Assembly: GCA_030827135.1 (NCBI GenBank)
Contig: JAURFE010000002.1
Location: 1 to 64,000, forward strand
Length of the DNA: 64,000 nucleotides
Direction of reading: 5' to 3'
Origin: Vicinamibacterales bacterium
GTDB taxonomy: Bacteria; Acidobacteriota; Vicinamibacteria; Vicinamibacterales; SCN-69-37
In this document: positions 42,143-50,867 of the stretch, one piece after another
Layout: each line of letters begins with the position of its first letter
How positions within the stretch are numbered: position 1 is the first letter of the stretch
Position numbers and translations under genes: made by a program
Notes under the pieces: model-generated
What the model was told of the DNA's origin: nothing
The model's input: the letters and a program-made list of their open reading frames with translations, nothing else
The model's database searches: none

Positions 42143-44993
42143 GCAACGGACGCACAGAGAACGACTGCGCGGGGCCGACGGCCGTGAAGGTGCCGTTCAC
42201 GATCTTGCCGATGGATGCCGTGTAGCGTCCCGGCGCGACCGCCGCGCCACCACCGCCACCGCCACGACCACCGCCGCGGCCACCACGGCCTGCAGCCGGA
42301 GCGTCCGCGCCGGCCGCAGGCGCCGGCGGCGCAGCGGTCAGGTTCCACACGACGCGCTGCACACCGGCGCGGTTGTTCAGTTCGAGCCGGCGCACCACAT
42401 TGCCGCTGCCGTCGGCAATCTGAATCGCCCACTGGGTGCCTGCCGCCGCGGCATCACGCAGGTGGTAGGTCATGATCGCGCCCGAGGGCGGATTGGGCGC
42501 CGTCCAGTCGCTTTCGACCGCGCGAATCTGGTTCTTCATCGGGAACTGATACGCGTGACGGAGCGGGAAAATGCGGGCTTCCTCATTCATGGCCTGCGCG
42601 GTCACGCCGCGCAGCGCGCTGTAGTCGTCGAGCACGTAGAAGCTGCGGCCAAACGTGCCGAGCGCCAGATCGGATTCACGCCTCTGGATGTCCATGTCGC
42701 GAATCTGCGCGGTCGGAAGGCCGCCACGCAGCTGCGTCCAGTGCCGGCCGCCATCCACGGTGAAGTACAACGCGAACTCGGTGCCGGCAAAAATCAGATC
42801 CCCGTTGATGTGATCCTGGTTCACCGCCCACACCCCGCCACGCGCCGGCAGGTTGCCGGTGATGCTCGTGAACGTGCGACCACGGTCGGTGCTGCGCAGC
42901 AGGTACGGTTTGAAGTCGCCGCGCTGCCAGTTGTAGAGCGCCACAAACACCACGTTCGCGTCGCGCGGCGAGGCCGCCACGTCGCTCACATACGTGCCGG
43001 CCGGCACACCGGGAAACTGCTCGACCTTGCGCCAGTTCCGGCCGCCATCCTCGCTCACCTGCAGCAACCCGTCGTCGGTGCCTGCGTAGAGGAGGCCCTC
43101 AAGCAGCGGGGACTCGTCCATCGACACGATGTTGCTCAGCGCGGTCGTCGCGCGGTTCCAGGAGACGGTCGTGGCGGGATTCCACAGCTTGCCCATGATC
43201 GGAATTTCCGACGGGTCCAGATTGCGCGTCAGGTCGCCGCTCACACGCGTCCACGAATCGCCCCGATCGTCGGTGCGATACATGTAGTTGGTTGCCCAAT
43301 AGAGGCGCGTCGGATTGTGCGGGCTCACGAAATACGGCGTGTCCCAGTTCGCGCGCTCGTTCGGGAAACCGCCGCCGCCACGGCCACCCGTCGCTGCGGG
43401 AATTTCGCTGCCGTCCATGGCCCGCGTATTGGTCGGGTTCGGGCGGATGTTCACGGACTGCCCAGTGCGCAGATCAAGGCGCTGGACGTTGCCGTTCTGC
43501 GAGGTCGCATAGGTGAAGTACGGATCGTCCGGGTCGCTCCGTGTGGTGAAGCCGTCGCCGCCACCTGTGCGGTACGCGTCACTCGTGCGGATGCCCGCCT
43601 GATTCTGCGTCCGGTGCGGAATGCACATGGACCCGTTGTCCTGCGTGCCGCCGCAGACGTTGTAGAACGGCGTCATGCTGTCCACCGAGACGCGGTAGAA
43701 CTGCGAGATCGGCAGGTTGGTGAAGTGCCGCCACACCTTGCCCTCGTCGTACGTCTCGTAGAGGCCGCCGTCGTTGCCCAACACGATGTGGTTGCGGTCG
43801 TTCGGGTTGAACCAGATCGCGTGATGGTCCACGTGCACGTCCGGGGTCGGGAACGTGCGCCACGTGCGGCCCCCATCGGTGCTCCACTCCAGGTTCGTGC
43901 TCATCGCCCACACGGTGTCGGGGCGAATGGGATCCACAAAGAACTCGTTGTAATAGCCGGGGTCCGCGTTCATGTACCAGGTGCCGGTCTGAGCCGGGCC
44001 TTCCTGCGCCGCGTCCTCCGGCGCAGAGGCCACCTCATCGTCGCCCTCGCCACCGCCGCGGCCGCCGGCTTCCACCGCACGACGACCCACACGCGCCCAC
44101 GTCGTGCCCGCATCGTCCGACCGGTAGAACCCGCGGTAGTCGGCGAGCGCCTCGATCATCGCGTACACGCGCGTGGGTTTGACCTTGGCGTCCACCTGGA
44201 TGTTGATACGACCCATATCGCCGGGCGGCAGACCGGTCGTCAACTTGGTGAACGTGCGGCCCGCGTTCGTCGACTTGTAAATCCCGCTCTCAGGACCGCC
44301 GCCGACAAACTGGCCCGTGGCACGACGACGCTGCCACATGGCGACGTAGATGGTGTCGGGACTGGACGGGTCGATGATGACCTGATTGGCGCCGGTGTCC
44401 GGGCCGATGGTGAAGATCGCGTTCCACGTCTTGCCGCCGTCGGTCGTCTTGTAGAGGCCGCGGTCGCCGCCTGAGGACCACAGCGGCCCCTGCGACGCGA
44501 CGTACACGACGTTCGAATCACGCGGGTCGATCTGGATGTTGCCGAGGTGTTCGGAGTTTTCAAGCCCCATGCGGGTCCACGTCATGCCGGCATCGGTCGA
44601 CTTGTAGATCCCGTCGCCGTACATCGAACTGCGCGGGTTCGAGTCTTCGCCCGTGCCCAGCCAGACGACGTTGGAATTGCGCGGGTCCACTTTGATGCAA
44701 CACAGGTTGAAGGACCCTCCCCGGTCAAACGTGGGCGTCCAGGTAATGCCGCGGTTCACGCTCTTCCATACGCCGCCGGCGGCCGTGGCCACGTAGTAGA
44801 CGTTCGGGTTCTTCGGGTCGACGTCGAAGTCCGCCACGCGACCGGTGGTCAGCGACGGGCCGATGCCTCGCAGTTCGAGTCCCTCGAACACGGCGGCGTT
44901 CAGCCGGTCATTGGACGGCGCCTGTTCGGCGAACAGTCCGACAGCGACACAAAAGGCGACCGTCGACGCAACGACGGTAATGCGGGACTTCAT
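42135..44993 (-). CDS. Secreted sortilin/VPS10-like BNR-repeat propeller protein
   Basis: A 952-residue exported protein (signal [22 protein letters not shown]). Many Asp-box/BNR repeats of the form SxDxGxTW are visible, for example [57 protein letters not shown] and [11 protein letters not shown], forming one or two ten-bladed-type propellers. A C-terminal beta-sandwich ([21 protein letters not shown]) resembles FlgD-Ig. It is interrupted by a Gly/Ala-rich linker ([15 protein letters not shown]). The family is often annotated as glycosyl hydrolase, but no catalytic site is proven. GAGGAGG lies 8 nt upstream of the ATG. Confidence 0.88.
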   Translation of the reverse strand: MKSRITVVASTVAFCVAVGLFAEQAPSNDRLNAAVFEGLELRGIGPSLTTGRVADFDVDPKNPNVYYVATAAGGVWKSVNRGITWTPTFDRGGSFNLCCIKVDPRNSNVVWLGTGEDSNPRSSMYGDGIYKSTDAGMTWTRMGLENSEHLGNIQIDPRDSNVVYVASQGPLWSSGGDRGLYKTTDGGKTWNAIFTIGPDTGANQVIIDPSSPDTIYVAMWQRRRATGQFVGGGPESGIYKSTNAGRTFTKLTTGLPPGDMGRINIQVDAKVKPTRVYAMIEALADYRGFYRSDDAGTTWARVGRRAVEAGGRGGGEGDDEVASAPEDAAQEGPAQTGTWYMNADPGYYNEFFVDPIRPDTVWAMSTNLEWSTDGGRTWRTFPTPDVHVDHHAIWFNPNDRNHIVLGNDGGLYETYDEGKVWRHFTNLPISQFYRVSVDSMTPFYNVCGGTQDNGSMCIPHRTQNQAGIRTSDAYRTGGGDGFTTRSDPDDPYFTYATSQNGNVQRLDLRTGQSVNIRPNPTNTRAMDGSEIPAATGGRGGGGFPNERANWDTPYFVSPHNPTRLYWATNYMYRTDDRGDSWTRVSGDLTRNLDPSEIPIMGKLWNPATTVSWNRATTALSNIVSMDESPLLEGLLYAGTDDGLLQVSEDGGRNWRKVEQFPGVPAGTYVSDVAASPRDANVVFVALYNWQRGDFKPYLLRSTDRGRTFTSITGNLPARGGVWAVNQDHINGDLIFAGTEFALYFTVDGGRHWTQLRGGLPTAQIRDMDIQRRESDLALGTFGRSFYVLDDYSALRGVTAQAMNEEARIFPLRHAYQFPMKNQIRAVESDWTAPNPPSGAIMTYHLRDAAAAGTQWAIQIADGSGNVVRRLELNNRAGVQRVVWNLTAAPPAPAAGADAPAAGRGGRGGGRGGGGGGAAVAPGRYTASIGKIVNGTFTAVGPAQSFSVRPLPQ

Positions 44994-45039
44994 GGCGATA
45001 CCTCCTCAGGCAGCTGGATTGTGGCATATTTCTCCCGTC

Positions 45040-45921
45040 ATGAAACTCCCCTCTCGCCTGGTCATCCCCGCGTTCCTGTTGGTGGTCTCGCTCATCCCGT
45101 CTGCCGTGCTCGCACAGGGTGGCCGCGGCGGCGGCAACGGCGGCGGCAGCGGCGCGCCCCCGATGCGTCAGAACACGCCGTTCGAGGATTTTGTGGAGTC
45201 GCTGCGGCTCGACCTCGACGCCCAGGTGCCGAAGGTGGAGGCGCTGATGGTGGCTGGTGCCAAGGAGACGGCACCGCTTGTCAACGAGCTGTTCCAGGTG
45301 CGGCAGCAGATTCTGAACGCGGACCTGACCAACAACACGGCCGAAAAGACGCCCGCGCTGCAGGCCTATGTGGCGGGCGCGACGCGCATGGCCGCGGCCG
45401 AGGCGGCCACCTTCGCCCAGGTCTACGCGCTCCTGAAGCAGAATCAGCAGTCCCGGGCGCCCGGTGCCTTCAACCAGATGGCCGGCTTCTTCTTCCCGCC
45501 GGCCAATCCCGGCGCGGCCGGGCGCGGTGCCAGCGGCGGGGCGCTCGGACGCCTCGACATCCTCACCAATCTCTTCACGCTGACGGGTGATCAGAAAAAG
45601 GAAATCCGCGGCTGGCTCGACGACACCCACAAGGCCGCCGCCCCGGCGCGCAAAGGCCTTGTCGACACCCGCGCCGCCCTGGCCAAGGTGATCCAATCCG
45701 GCGGCGATCAGGCCGCGATCGACGCTGCGGCCGCGGCCTACGCCGTCCATGTGGCGACGATGACGGATGCGGAGATGACGGTGCTGTCGGCCATCATCAA
45801 ACGCCTGACGCCGGAACAGCGCGGCAATCAGCGCGCCCTCTCGACGGCCTTCGCCCTGATGCGCGGCTTCTTCGTCAACGACCGCCGCTGGGACAGCGTG
45901 CCGGACGGACGCGCCTACTGA
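45040..45921 (+). CDS. Exported Spy/CpxP-like protein of unknown function
   Basis: A 293-residue protein with a signal peptide (MKLPSRLVIPAFLLVVSLIPSAVLAQ) and a Gly-rich linker (GGRGGGNGGGSG). It continues with an all-helical mature part containing TLTGDQKKEIRGWLDDTHKAAAPARKGL and AIIKRLTPEQRGNQRAL. These two LTxxQ-like motifs are the hallmark of Spy/CpxP periplasmic proteins, but the protein is about twice as long as Spy. It diverges from the BNR gene with a 46-bp gap. A CATATT box lies 9 nt before the ATG. A chaperone-like role is only a guess. Confidence 0.7.
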   Translation: MKLPSRLVIPAFLLVVSLIPSAVLAQGGRGGGNGGGSGAPPMRQNTPFEDFVESLRLDLDAQVPKVEALMVAGAKETAPLVNELFQVRQQILNADLTNNTAEKTPALQAYVAGATRMAAAEAATFAQVYALLKQNQQSRAPGAFNQMAGFFFPPANPGAAGRGASGGALGRLDILTNLFTLTGDQKKEIRGWLDDTHKAAAPARKGLVDTRAALAKVIQSGGDQAAIDAAAAAYAVHVATMTDAEMTVLSAIIKRLTPEQRGNQRALSTAFALMRGFFVNDRRWDSVPDGRAY

Positions 45922-45935
45922 TCGCCGGTGCACGC

Positions 45936-46060
45936 AGGGCGCGCTGGGATTGAGCGCGCCCTGGGCCCACGACGCGGTTCATGGTTCGCGGCGGGAGTGG
46001 CCCGCTCAAGCTCAGCGGGCCCTACATGCCCATGGCGCGCTACAACCCGGCGCGCGCCCT
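45936..46060. repeat. Cluster of family B hairpins with a GGTTCATGG unit
   Basis: Hairpins GGGCGCGCTGGGATTGAGCGCGCCC, GGCCCGCTCAAGCTCAGCGGGCC and GGCGCGCTACAACCCGGCGCGC, each followed by CCTACATG or similar, fill a 137-bp convergent gap. A GGTTCATGGTTC unit lies at 45978. Confidence 0.85.
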
Positions 46061-47003
46061 ACTTCCCGCCGGTGAGCGCCTTCCAGGACGCTTCGTACGC
46101 GTCCACGTTCGCCATCGTGACGACGTCGACGCCGGAGTTGACGATCGTGGTTGCCGGGGGCGTGCCGTTCTTGATGCCGTGGAGGATCCTGATCGGCTCT
46201 TCGCCCCAGCCAAAGTACTTCTGGCCGAGCAGGACCTGCACCTTGCCTTCGCGCAGCAGCGAGATGGCGGATGCGACGGTGTCGAAGGACACGAACTTTG
46301 TCGTCGGGGGCACGGGTGCGAGAGCGTTGGCGCTGAAGACCGGCCAGCCGCCGACGGAAATCCAGGCGCCGAGATCCGGGTAGCGGTTGGAGCCGGTGGC
46401 GATGATCTCGCCTGTGCGGACACTGTCTTCCTTGATGTCGTACGTCTCAATGACCGTGATGCCGGGGTACTTCGCGAGCACTTCGCGGGCGCCATCGAGG
46501 CGACGCTGCAGGTTGTTGGCGCCGACGCTGGTGATAAATGCCACGGTGCCTTTGCCGCCGAGGAGTTTGGCGGTCTCCTCACCCATGATCTGGCCCGACT
46601 CGAAGTCGTCCACGCCGTAAAAAGCGGCACGCTTGGAATCGGGCGCATCCGAGTCCCACGTCACGACGGGGATGCCGGCTTCGACGGCGCGGTCGATCGT
46701 CGGGGTGAGGAACGTGGCGCTCAACACCGAGATCGCGATGCCGTCCACCTTCTGCGTGATGAACGACTCCAGGATTTCCTTCTGCCGCAATTCGTCGGGG
46801 CGGTCGGGTCCGCGGTAGATGACCTCAACGCCGAGTGCCGCAGCCGCGCGCTCACCACCAATGCGCGCGTAGTCAAACACGGGGATGTCGAGCGACTTCG
46901 GAATCAGCGCAAAGCGCAACTTCTTCGGCGCATCATCGGTCCCACCGCCACACGCCACGACACCCAGCATCAGCAACACGCCCGCAAGCACGACTCTTTT
47001 CAT
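46059..47003 (-). CDS. Sugar ABC transporter substrate-binding lipoprotein
   Basis: A 314-residue periplasmic-binding protein of the RbsB/XylF type. The lipobox LGVVACGGG gives a lipoprotein. LRFALIPKSLDIPVFDYARIGGERAAAALGVEV (in part), DGIAISVLSATFLTPTIDRAVEAGIPVVTWDSDAP and GTVAFITSVGANNLQRRLDGAREVL are typical of the pentose/hexose-binding group. ATG 47003 is chosen because it starts the lipoprotein signal. It is third in the minus-strand operon ATPase-permease-binding protein. The sugar is not identified; xylose is a candidate from the kinase and dehydrogenase nearby. Confidence 0.88.
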   Translation of the reverse strand: MKRVVLAGVLLMLGVVACGGGTDDAPKKLRFALIPKSLDIPVFDYARIGGERAAAALGVEVIYRGPDRPDELRQKEILESFITQKVDGIAISVLSATFLTPTIDRAVEAGIPVVTWDSDAPDSKRAAFYGVDDFESGQIMGEETAKLLGGKGTVAFITSVGANNLQRRLDGAREVLAKYPGITVIETYDIKEDSVRTGEIIATGSNRYPDLGAWISVGGWPVFSANALAPVPPTTKFVSFDTVASAISLLREGKVQVLLGQKYFGWGEEPIRILHGIKNGTPPATTIVNSGVDVVTMANVDAYEASWKALTGGK

Positions 47004-47018
47004 CTCACTCTCCCAAAC

Positions 47019-47052
47019 ATCCGCCCAACTGCCCATCCGCCCATCCGCCCAA
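47019..47052. repeat. CCGCCCAACTGCCCAT repeat between transporter genes
   Basis: Degenerate 8-bp CCGCCCAT/CTGCCCAT units, the same family as at 10948-10992 and 14965-15005. Confidence 0.75.
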
Positions 47053-47053
47053 C

Positions 47054-48010
47054 TTACTTCGCCCGCCTGACCATCACCTGATCCATGACCACAATCACGA
47101 TAACCGCGAGGCCGACGATCACACGGTCGTAAAACGTGGCGCCGGGGATCTGCGGCAGCGCGTTACGAAGGACGCCGAAAATCAGCGCGCCGAGGACGGC
47201 CCCGGCCACCGAGCCCCGTCCGCCCGACAGGCTCGCACCGCCCACAACTGCTGACGCGATGATATCGAGTTCGTAGCCATTGGCGAGATCGGCCTTCCCC
47301 TGCCCCTGGACGATGGCCAGCACGACACCCGAGATCGCCGCCAGCAACCCGGCGCACACGTACGCGGTCGTCTTGACGAGGCCGACGCGGACGCCCGAAA
47401 ACAACGCGGCTGTTTCGTTGCCCCCGACGGCAAACACCGACCGGCCCCACTGAAACTGCTTCATGACGACCTGAAACGCGACGACGAGCACAACCATCAC
47501 GATCGGCGGCACCCAGTCGATCGCCATGCCGCCGACCGTCCAGTTACGCGGCAACTTCGCCGACAGATCGTAGAACCGGGCTTCGGTGATGATGTACCCC
47601 ACGCCACGCCAGATGCCCATCACCCCGAGCGTCGCGATGAACGGCGGCAACTTCATGCCGACAATCAGCCACGATGACACGAGCCCGGCCGAGAGGCCGA
47701 CGAGCAGCCCCATCATCGCGCTGGGAAACAGGCCCCACCCGGCTTCGACGAAGAAGTAGCCCGTGACCACGCTCGTCAGGCCGATCACCGCCCCCGACGC
47801 GAGATCGATGCCGCCGGTGATGATCACAATGGCCGCGCCGATGGCGGCGATGCCGTAGATCGACGAGTACTTCAGGATCAACATCGCGTTCCCGACGTTC
47901 AGGAACGGATGACCACCGGACTCCGGCCAGAGATACCACGTGAAGAAGAACACCTCCAGCACGAGGATCACCAGCGTGCTGAATTCGCGCGCGCGCCAGA
48001 TCGCCGTCAT
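47054..48010 (-). CDS. Sugar ABC transporter permease (RbsC family)
   Basis: A 318-residue membrane protein with about eight to ten hydrophobic segments. Conserved segments are AIGAAIVIITGGIDLASGAVIGL, PPFIATLGVMGIWRGVGYIIT, GRSVFAVGGNETAALFSGVRV and GYELDIIASAVVGGASLSGGRGSVAGAVLGAL, of which the last is the ATPase-coupling EAA-like region of the BPD_transp_2 family (each quoted in part). It overlaps the ATPase stop by 4 nt, so the two are coupled. Confidence 0.92.
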   Translation of the reverse strand: MTAIWRAREFSTLVILVLEVFFFTWYLWPESGGHPFLNVGNAMLILKYSSIYGIAAIGAAIVIITGGIDLASGAVIGLTSVVTGYFFVEAGWGLFPSAMMGLLVGLSAGLVSSWLIVGMKLPPFIATLGVMGIWRGVGYIITEARFYDLSAKLPRNWTVGGMAIDWVPPIVMVVLVVAFQVVMKQFQWGRSVFAVGGNETAALFSGVRVGLVKTTAYVCAGLLAAISGVVLAIVQGQGKADLANGYELDIIASAVVGGASLSGGRGSVAGAVLGALIFGVLRNALPQIPGATFYDRVIVGLAVIVIVVMDQVMVRRAK

Positions 48011-49506
48011 GACGCGGCGACCTCGTGTGTGGCCAGTTGCATGACGGATTCCTCGGTCGCATCGCCGCCGGACACTTCCCCGCGCACCCGCCCCTCGCGC
48101 ATCACCAGAATCCGGTCCGACAGTGCCAGCACTTCGGGCAGATCACTCGACACCATCACACACGCCATGCCGCGATCGGCCTCCCGCCGGATCAGATTGT
48201 GAATCTCAAACTTGGCGCCGACGTCCACGCCTTTGGTGGGTTCATCGAGCAGCAGCACAGACGGTCCGGTCGCGAGCCACTTGCCGATCACCACCTTCTG
48301 CTGATTGCCGCCGGACAGGGCATCAGGCGTGACCTCGAGATCCGGCGTACGAATCGCCAAGGCCTCTGCCTGCGCCTGTGCCGCGATCTGTTCCGTCCTT
48401 CGGCGAATGACCTGCGTCCCCGACGTCGCCGCCAAGGGCAGCACCAGATTGTCGCGAAGCGGCAGGTTGAAGCACAACCCCTGCCGCTGCCGCTCTTCCG
48501 GTACGAGCGCGAGACCTGCTCTGGCGGCGTCAGCCGCGGACCGGGCCGTCATCGCCACGCCATTCGCGGACACGGTGCCGGACGACGCTGACTCGAGACC
48601 AAAAAGCGATTCGAGCAGTTCCGTGCGTCCGGACCCGACGAGTCCGAAGATGCCCAGGATCTCGCCCTTTGCGACCTCGAACGAGACATCGGTGAACGCG
48701 TCGGTCCGCGACAGTCCCCGCACCGCCAGCGCCGGCGTGCCGGCGGCCGGGGGCACCGCGCGTGCCGCCCGAGCCGGGGGCTCGCGGCCGACCATGGCGC
48801 GCACGATGTCGTCGGCTGAGGTCGCCGCCCGCTCAAAGGTGTCGACGTACCTGCCATCCCGCAACACCGTGATCCGGTCACACAGGCGGTACACCTCGGG
48901 CAACCGGTGCGAGACAAACAACACGGTGACACCAGTGCGCCGGAGTGCGGTGACGACGGCGAACAGGTGGTCCACCTCCGCGTCGGTGAGTGACGTCGTG
49001 GGTTCATCGAGCACCAGCACGCGGCACTCGAACGCCAGGGCCCGAGCCACCTGAATCAACTGCGCATGGGCCGTGGACAGGCGTTCCATCGGCGTGTCAG
49101 GCGTCGCGGGCACGTGCAACCGGTCGAGCAACTCGCGTGTGCGGGTGCGCATCGCGGGTTCGTCGAGCCGGCCGAACGCCCGCGTCACCTCCCGGCCGGC
49201 AAAGATGTTGCCGCTGACGGTCAGGTTCGGAAACGCGAGCATCTCCTGATAGACCATGCCGATGCCGTGTTCCAGCGCTTCGCGGGGCGATGCGCTGTCG
49301 AGCGCCGCGCCATCCAGCCGAATCGCGCCCTGGTCGGGGCGGACAATGCCTGCGAGGATTTTCAGCAGGGTGGACTTCCCCGCGCCGTTTTCGCCCACGA
49401 CGGCGTGGGCGTCGCCCGACGCCACGGAAAAACTGACGCCCGACAGGGCGCGCACCGCGCCGAAGGACCTCGAGACGTCCTGAAATTCGAGCCCGATCCC
49501 GGTCAT
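48007..49506 (-). CDS. Sugar ABC transporter ATPase with two nucleotide-binding domains (RbsA/XylG family)
   Basis: A 499-residue twin ATPase. Domain 1 has Walker A VVGENGAGKSTLLKIL, the signature-like LSTAHAQLIQVARAL and Walker B VLVLDEPTTSL. Domain 2 has the degenerate Walker A GLVGSGRTELLE typical of RbsA-type second domains, then LSGGNQQKVVIGKWL and LLLDEPTKGVDVG. It is the first gene of the importer operon. The ATG at 49506 lies only 29 bp from the divergent aldose epimerase start, sharing a palindromic promoter region. Confidence 0.93.
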   Translation of the reverse strand: MTGIGLEFQDVSRSFGAVRALSGVSFSVASGDAHAVVGENGAGKSTLLKILAGIVRPDQGAIRLDGAALDSASPREALEHGIGMVYQEMLAFPNLTVSGNIFAGREVTRAFGRLDEPAMRTRTRELLDRLHVPATPDTPMERLSTAHAQLIQVARALAFECRVLVLDEPTTSLTDAEVDHLFAVVTALRRTGVTVLFVSHRLPEVYRLCDRITVLRDGRYVDTFERAATSADDIVRAMVGREPPARAARAVPPAAGTPALAVRGLSRTDAFTDVSFEVAKGEILGIFGLVGSGRTELLESLFGLESASSGTVSANGVAMTARSAADAARAGLALVPEERQRQGLCFNLPLRDNLVLPLAATSGTQVIRRRTEQIAAQAQAEALAIRTPDLEVTPDALSGGNQQKVVIGKWLATGPSVLLLDEPTKGVDVGAKFEIHNLIRREADRGMACVMVSSDLPEVLALSDRILVMREGRVRGEVSGGDATEESVMQLATHEVAAS

Positions 49507-49517
49507 TGTCAGGCGGC

Positions 49518-49529
49518 ATCGTATACGAT
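49518..49529. promoter_or_regulatory. Palindromic divergent promoter between the sugar importer and aldose epimerase
   Basis: A perfect 12-bp palindrome ATCGTATACGAT in a 29-bp divergent gap. Read either way it contains TACGAT, a TANNNT box 6 nt (epimerase) or 11 nt (ATPase) before the start codon. It may be shared -10 sequence, an operator, or both. Confidence 0.45.
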
Positions 49530-49535
49530 TCCGAC

Positions 49536-50690
49536 ATGCGACACCTCCTCTCAACGCTCGTCACCGCGACCGCCGTACTTGCCATCGGCTGTGCAGGCGG
49601 GGAATCATCCGACCCTATGACCCTGACCCCTCCGCGCGTCACCAAGGACAATTTCGGCACGACGGCTGACGGCAAATTCGTCGAGGCCTATACCCTGCGC
49701 AACAACAAGGGGATGGAGGCGGTGGTCCTGACCTATGGCGGGATCATCCAGTCGCTCAAGGCGCCCGACCGCACCGGCGCGTTTGATGACATCGTGATGG
49801 GGTTCGACACCGTCGCCGAATACGAAGCGGGCTCGCCGTATTTCGGCTCGCTCATCGGTCGTGTCGGCAACCGGATTGCCAACGGCACCTTCACCCTTGA
49901 CGGCAAGGCGTACACGCTCGCAAAGAACAACGGCCCCAACCACCTCCACGGTGGCGTAAAGGGCTGGGACAAACTCATCTGGGCCGCTGATCCGTTTCAG
50001 GACGAAACCGGCGCCGGCGTGTTGCTGACGCTCACGAGCCCGGATGGCGACGAAGGGTACCCTGGGAAAGTCACCGCCCACGTGAAGTACACACTCACAC
50101 CCGACAACCGGCTCATCGTCGACTACCACGCCACCACCGATGCGCCGACGGTCATCAACCTGACCCAGCACAGCTACTTCAACCTGGGCGGCGCACAGAC
50201 GACCGACATCCTTGGCCACGAACTGATGATCAACGCCGACCGCTTCACGCCGGTGGACGCGACGCTGATTCCCACCGGCGACCTCGCGTCGGTCGAGGGA
50301 ACGCCGTTCGACTTCCGCACATCCACAGCCATCGGGGCGCGTATTGATGCGGATCATGTGCAGATCAAGCACGGCCCCGGGTACGACCACAACTGGGTGC
50401 TGAACCGCTCAGGCGAGGGCCTGCAGCTCGCCGCCACCGTGCATGAACCCGTGACGGGCCGCACCCTCGAGATTCGGACCACCGAGCCCGGCCTGCAGTT
50501 CTACGCCGGCAACTTCCTCGACGGTACCCTCAAGGGCAAGGGCGGCCGCGTGTATCCGCGTCGCTCCGGCTTCTGCCTCGAGACCCAGCACTTCCCCGAC
50601 TCGCCCAACCAGCCGTCGTTTCCGTCGATCGAACTCCGGCCAGGGGGAGAGTACAAGTCGCAGACCGTGTTTGCGTTTGGAGCACGGTAG
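49536..50690 (+). CDS. Aldose 1-epimerase, predicted lipoprotein
   Basis: Interconverts alpha and beta anomers of sugars. The 384 residues begin with a lipoprotein signal (MRHLLSTLVTATAVLAIGCAGG), so it is anchored in the cell envelope. The GalM fold has VVLTYGGIIQSLKAPD, YFGSLIGRVGNRIANGTF, GPNHLHGGVKGWDKLIW (catalytic His), INLTQHSYFNLGG (second His), YDHNWVL, and the C-terminal RSGFCLETQHFPDSPNQPSFPS (in part) with the catalytic Glu. It is divergent from the importer, suggesting anomer conversion before uptake. Confidence 0.92.
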   Translation: MRHLLSTLVTATAVLAIGCAGGESSDPMTLTPPRVTKDNFGTTADGKFVEAYTLRNNKGMEAVVLTYGGIIQSLKAPDRTGAFDDIVMGFDTVAEYEAGSPYFGSLIGRVGNRIANGTFTLDGKAYTLAKNNGPNHLHGGVKGWDKLIWAADPFQDETGAGVLLTLTSPDGDEGYPGKVTAHVKYTLTPDNRLIVDYHATTDAPTVINLTQHSYFNLGGAQTTDILGHELMINADRFTPVDATLIPTGDLASVEGTPFDFRTSTAIGARIDADHVQIKHGPGYDHNWVLNRSGEGLQLAATVHEPVTGRTLEIRTTEPGLQFYAGNFLDGTLKGKGGRVYPRRSGFCLETQHFPDSPNQPSFPSIELRPGGEYKSQTVFAFGAR

Positions 50691-50698
50691 GGGGAGCT

Positions 50699-50862
50699 GT
50701 TGTTATTGAGGATTGAGGAATGAGGATTGAGGATTGGCAATTGATCAATTGTCGATTGGGGGATTGAATTCCCTCAATCCCTCAATCCCTCAATCAATCC
50801 CGCAATCCTCAATTGATCAATTGCCAATCCTCAATCCTCATTCCTCAATCCTCAATAACAAC
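50699..50862. repeat. Perfect 53-bp inverted repeat filling a convergent gap (family D)
   Basis: Left arm 50699-50751 and right arm 50810-50862 are exact reverse complements. They are built from GGATTGAG units followed by GGCAATTGATCAATTG. The 58-bp spacer itself contains a smaller imperfect inverted repeat. The structure occupies nearly the whole gap between the epimerase stop and the stop of the next, convergent gene. Confidence 0.97.
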
Positions 50863-50867
50863 GCTCT

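Noticed and set aside
41715-44474. 919-residue plus-strand open frame across NamZ and the BNR gene
   Set aside because: It crosses the end of one real gene and runs antisense to another with recognisable Asp-box repeats; no domain of its own.
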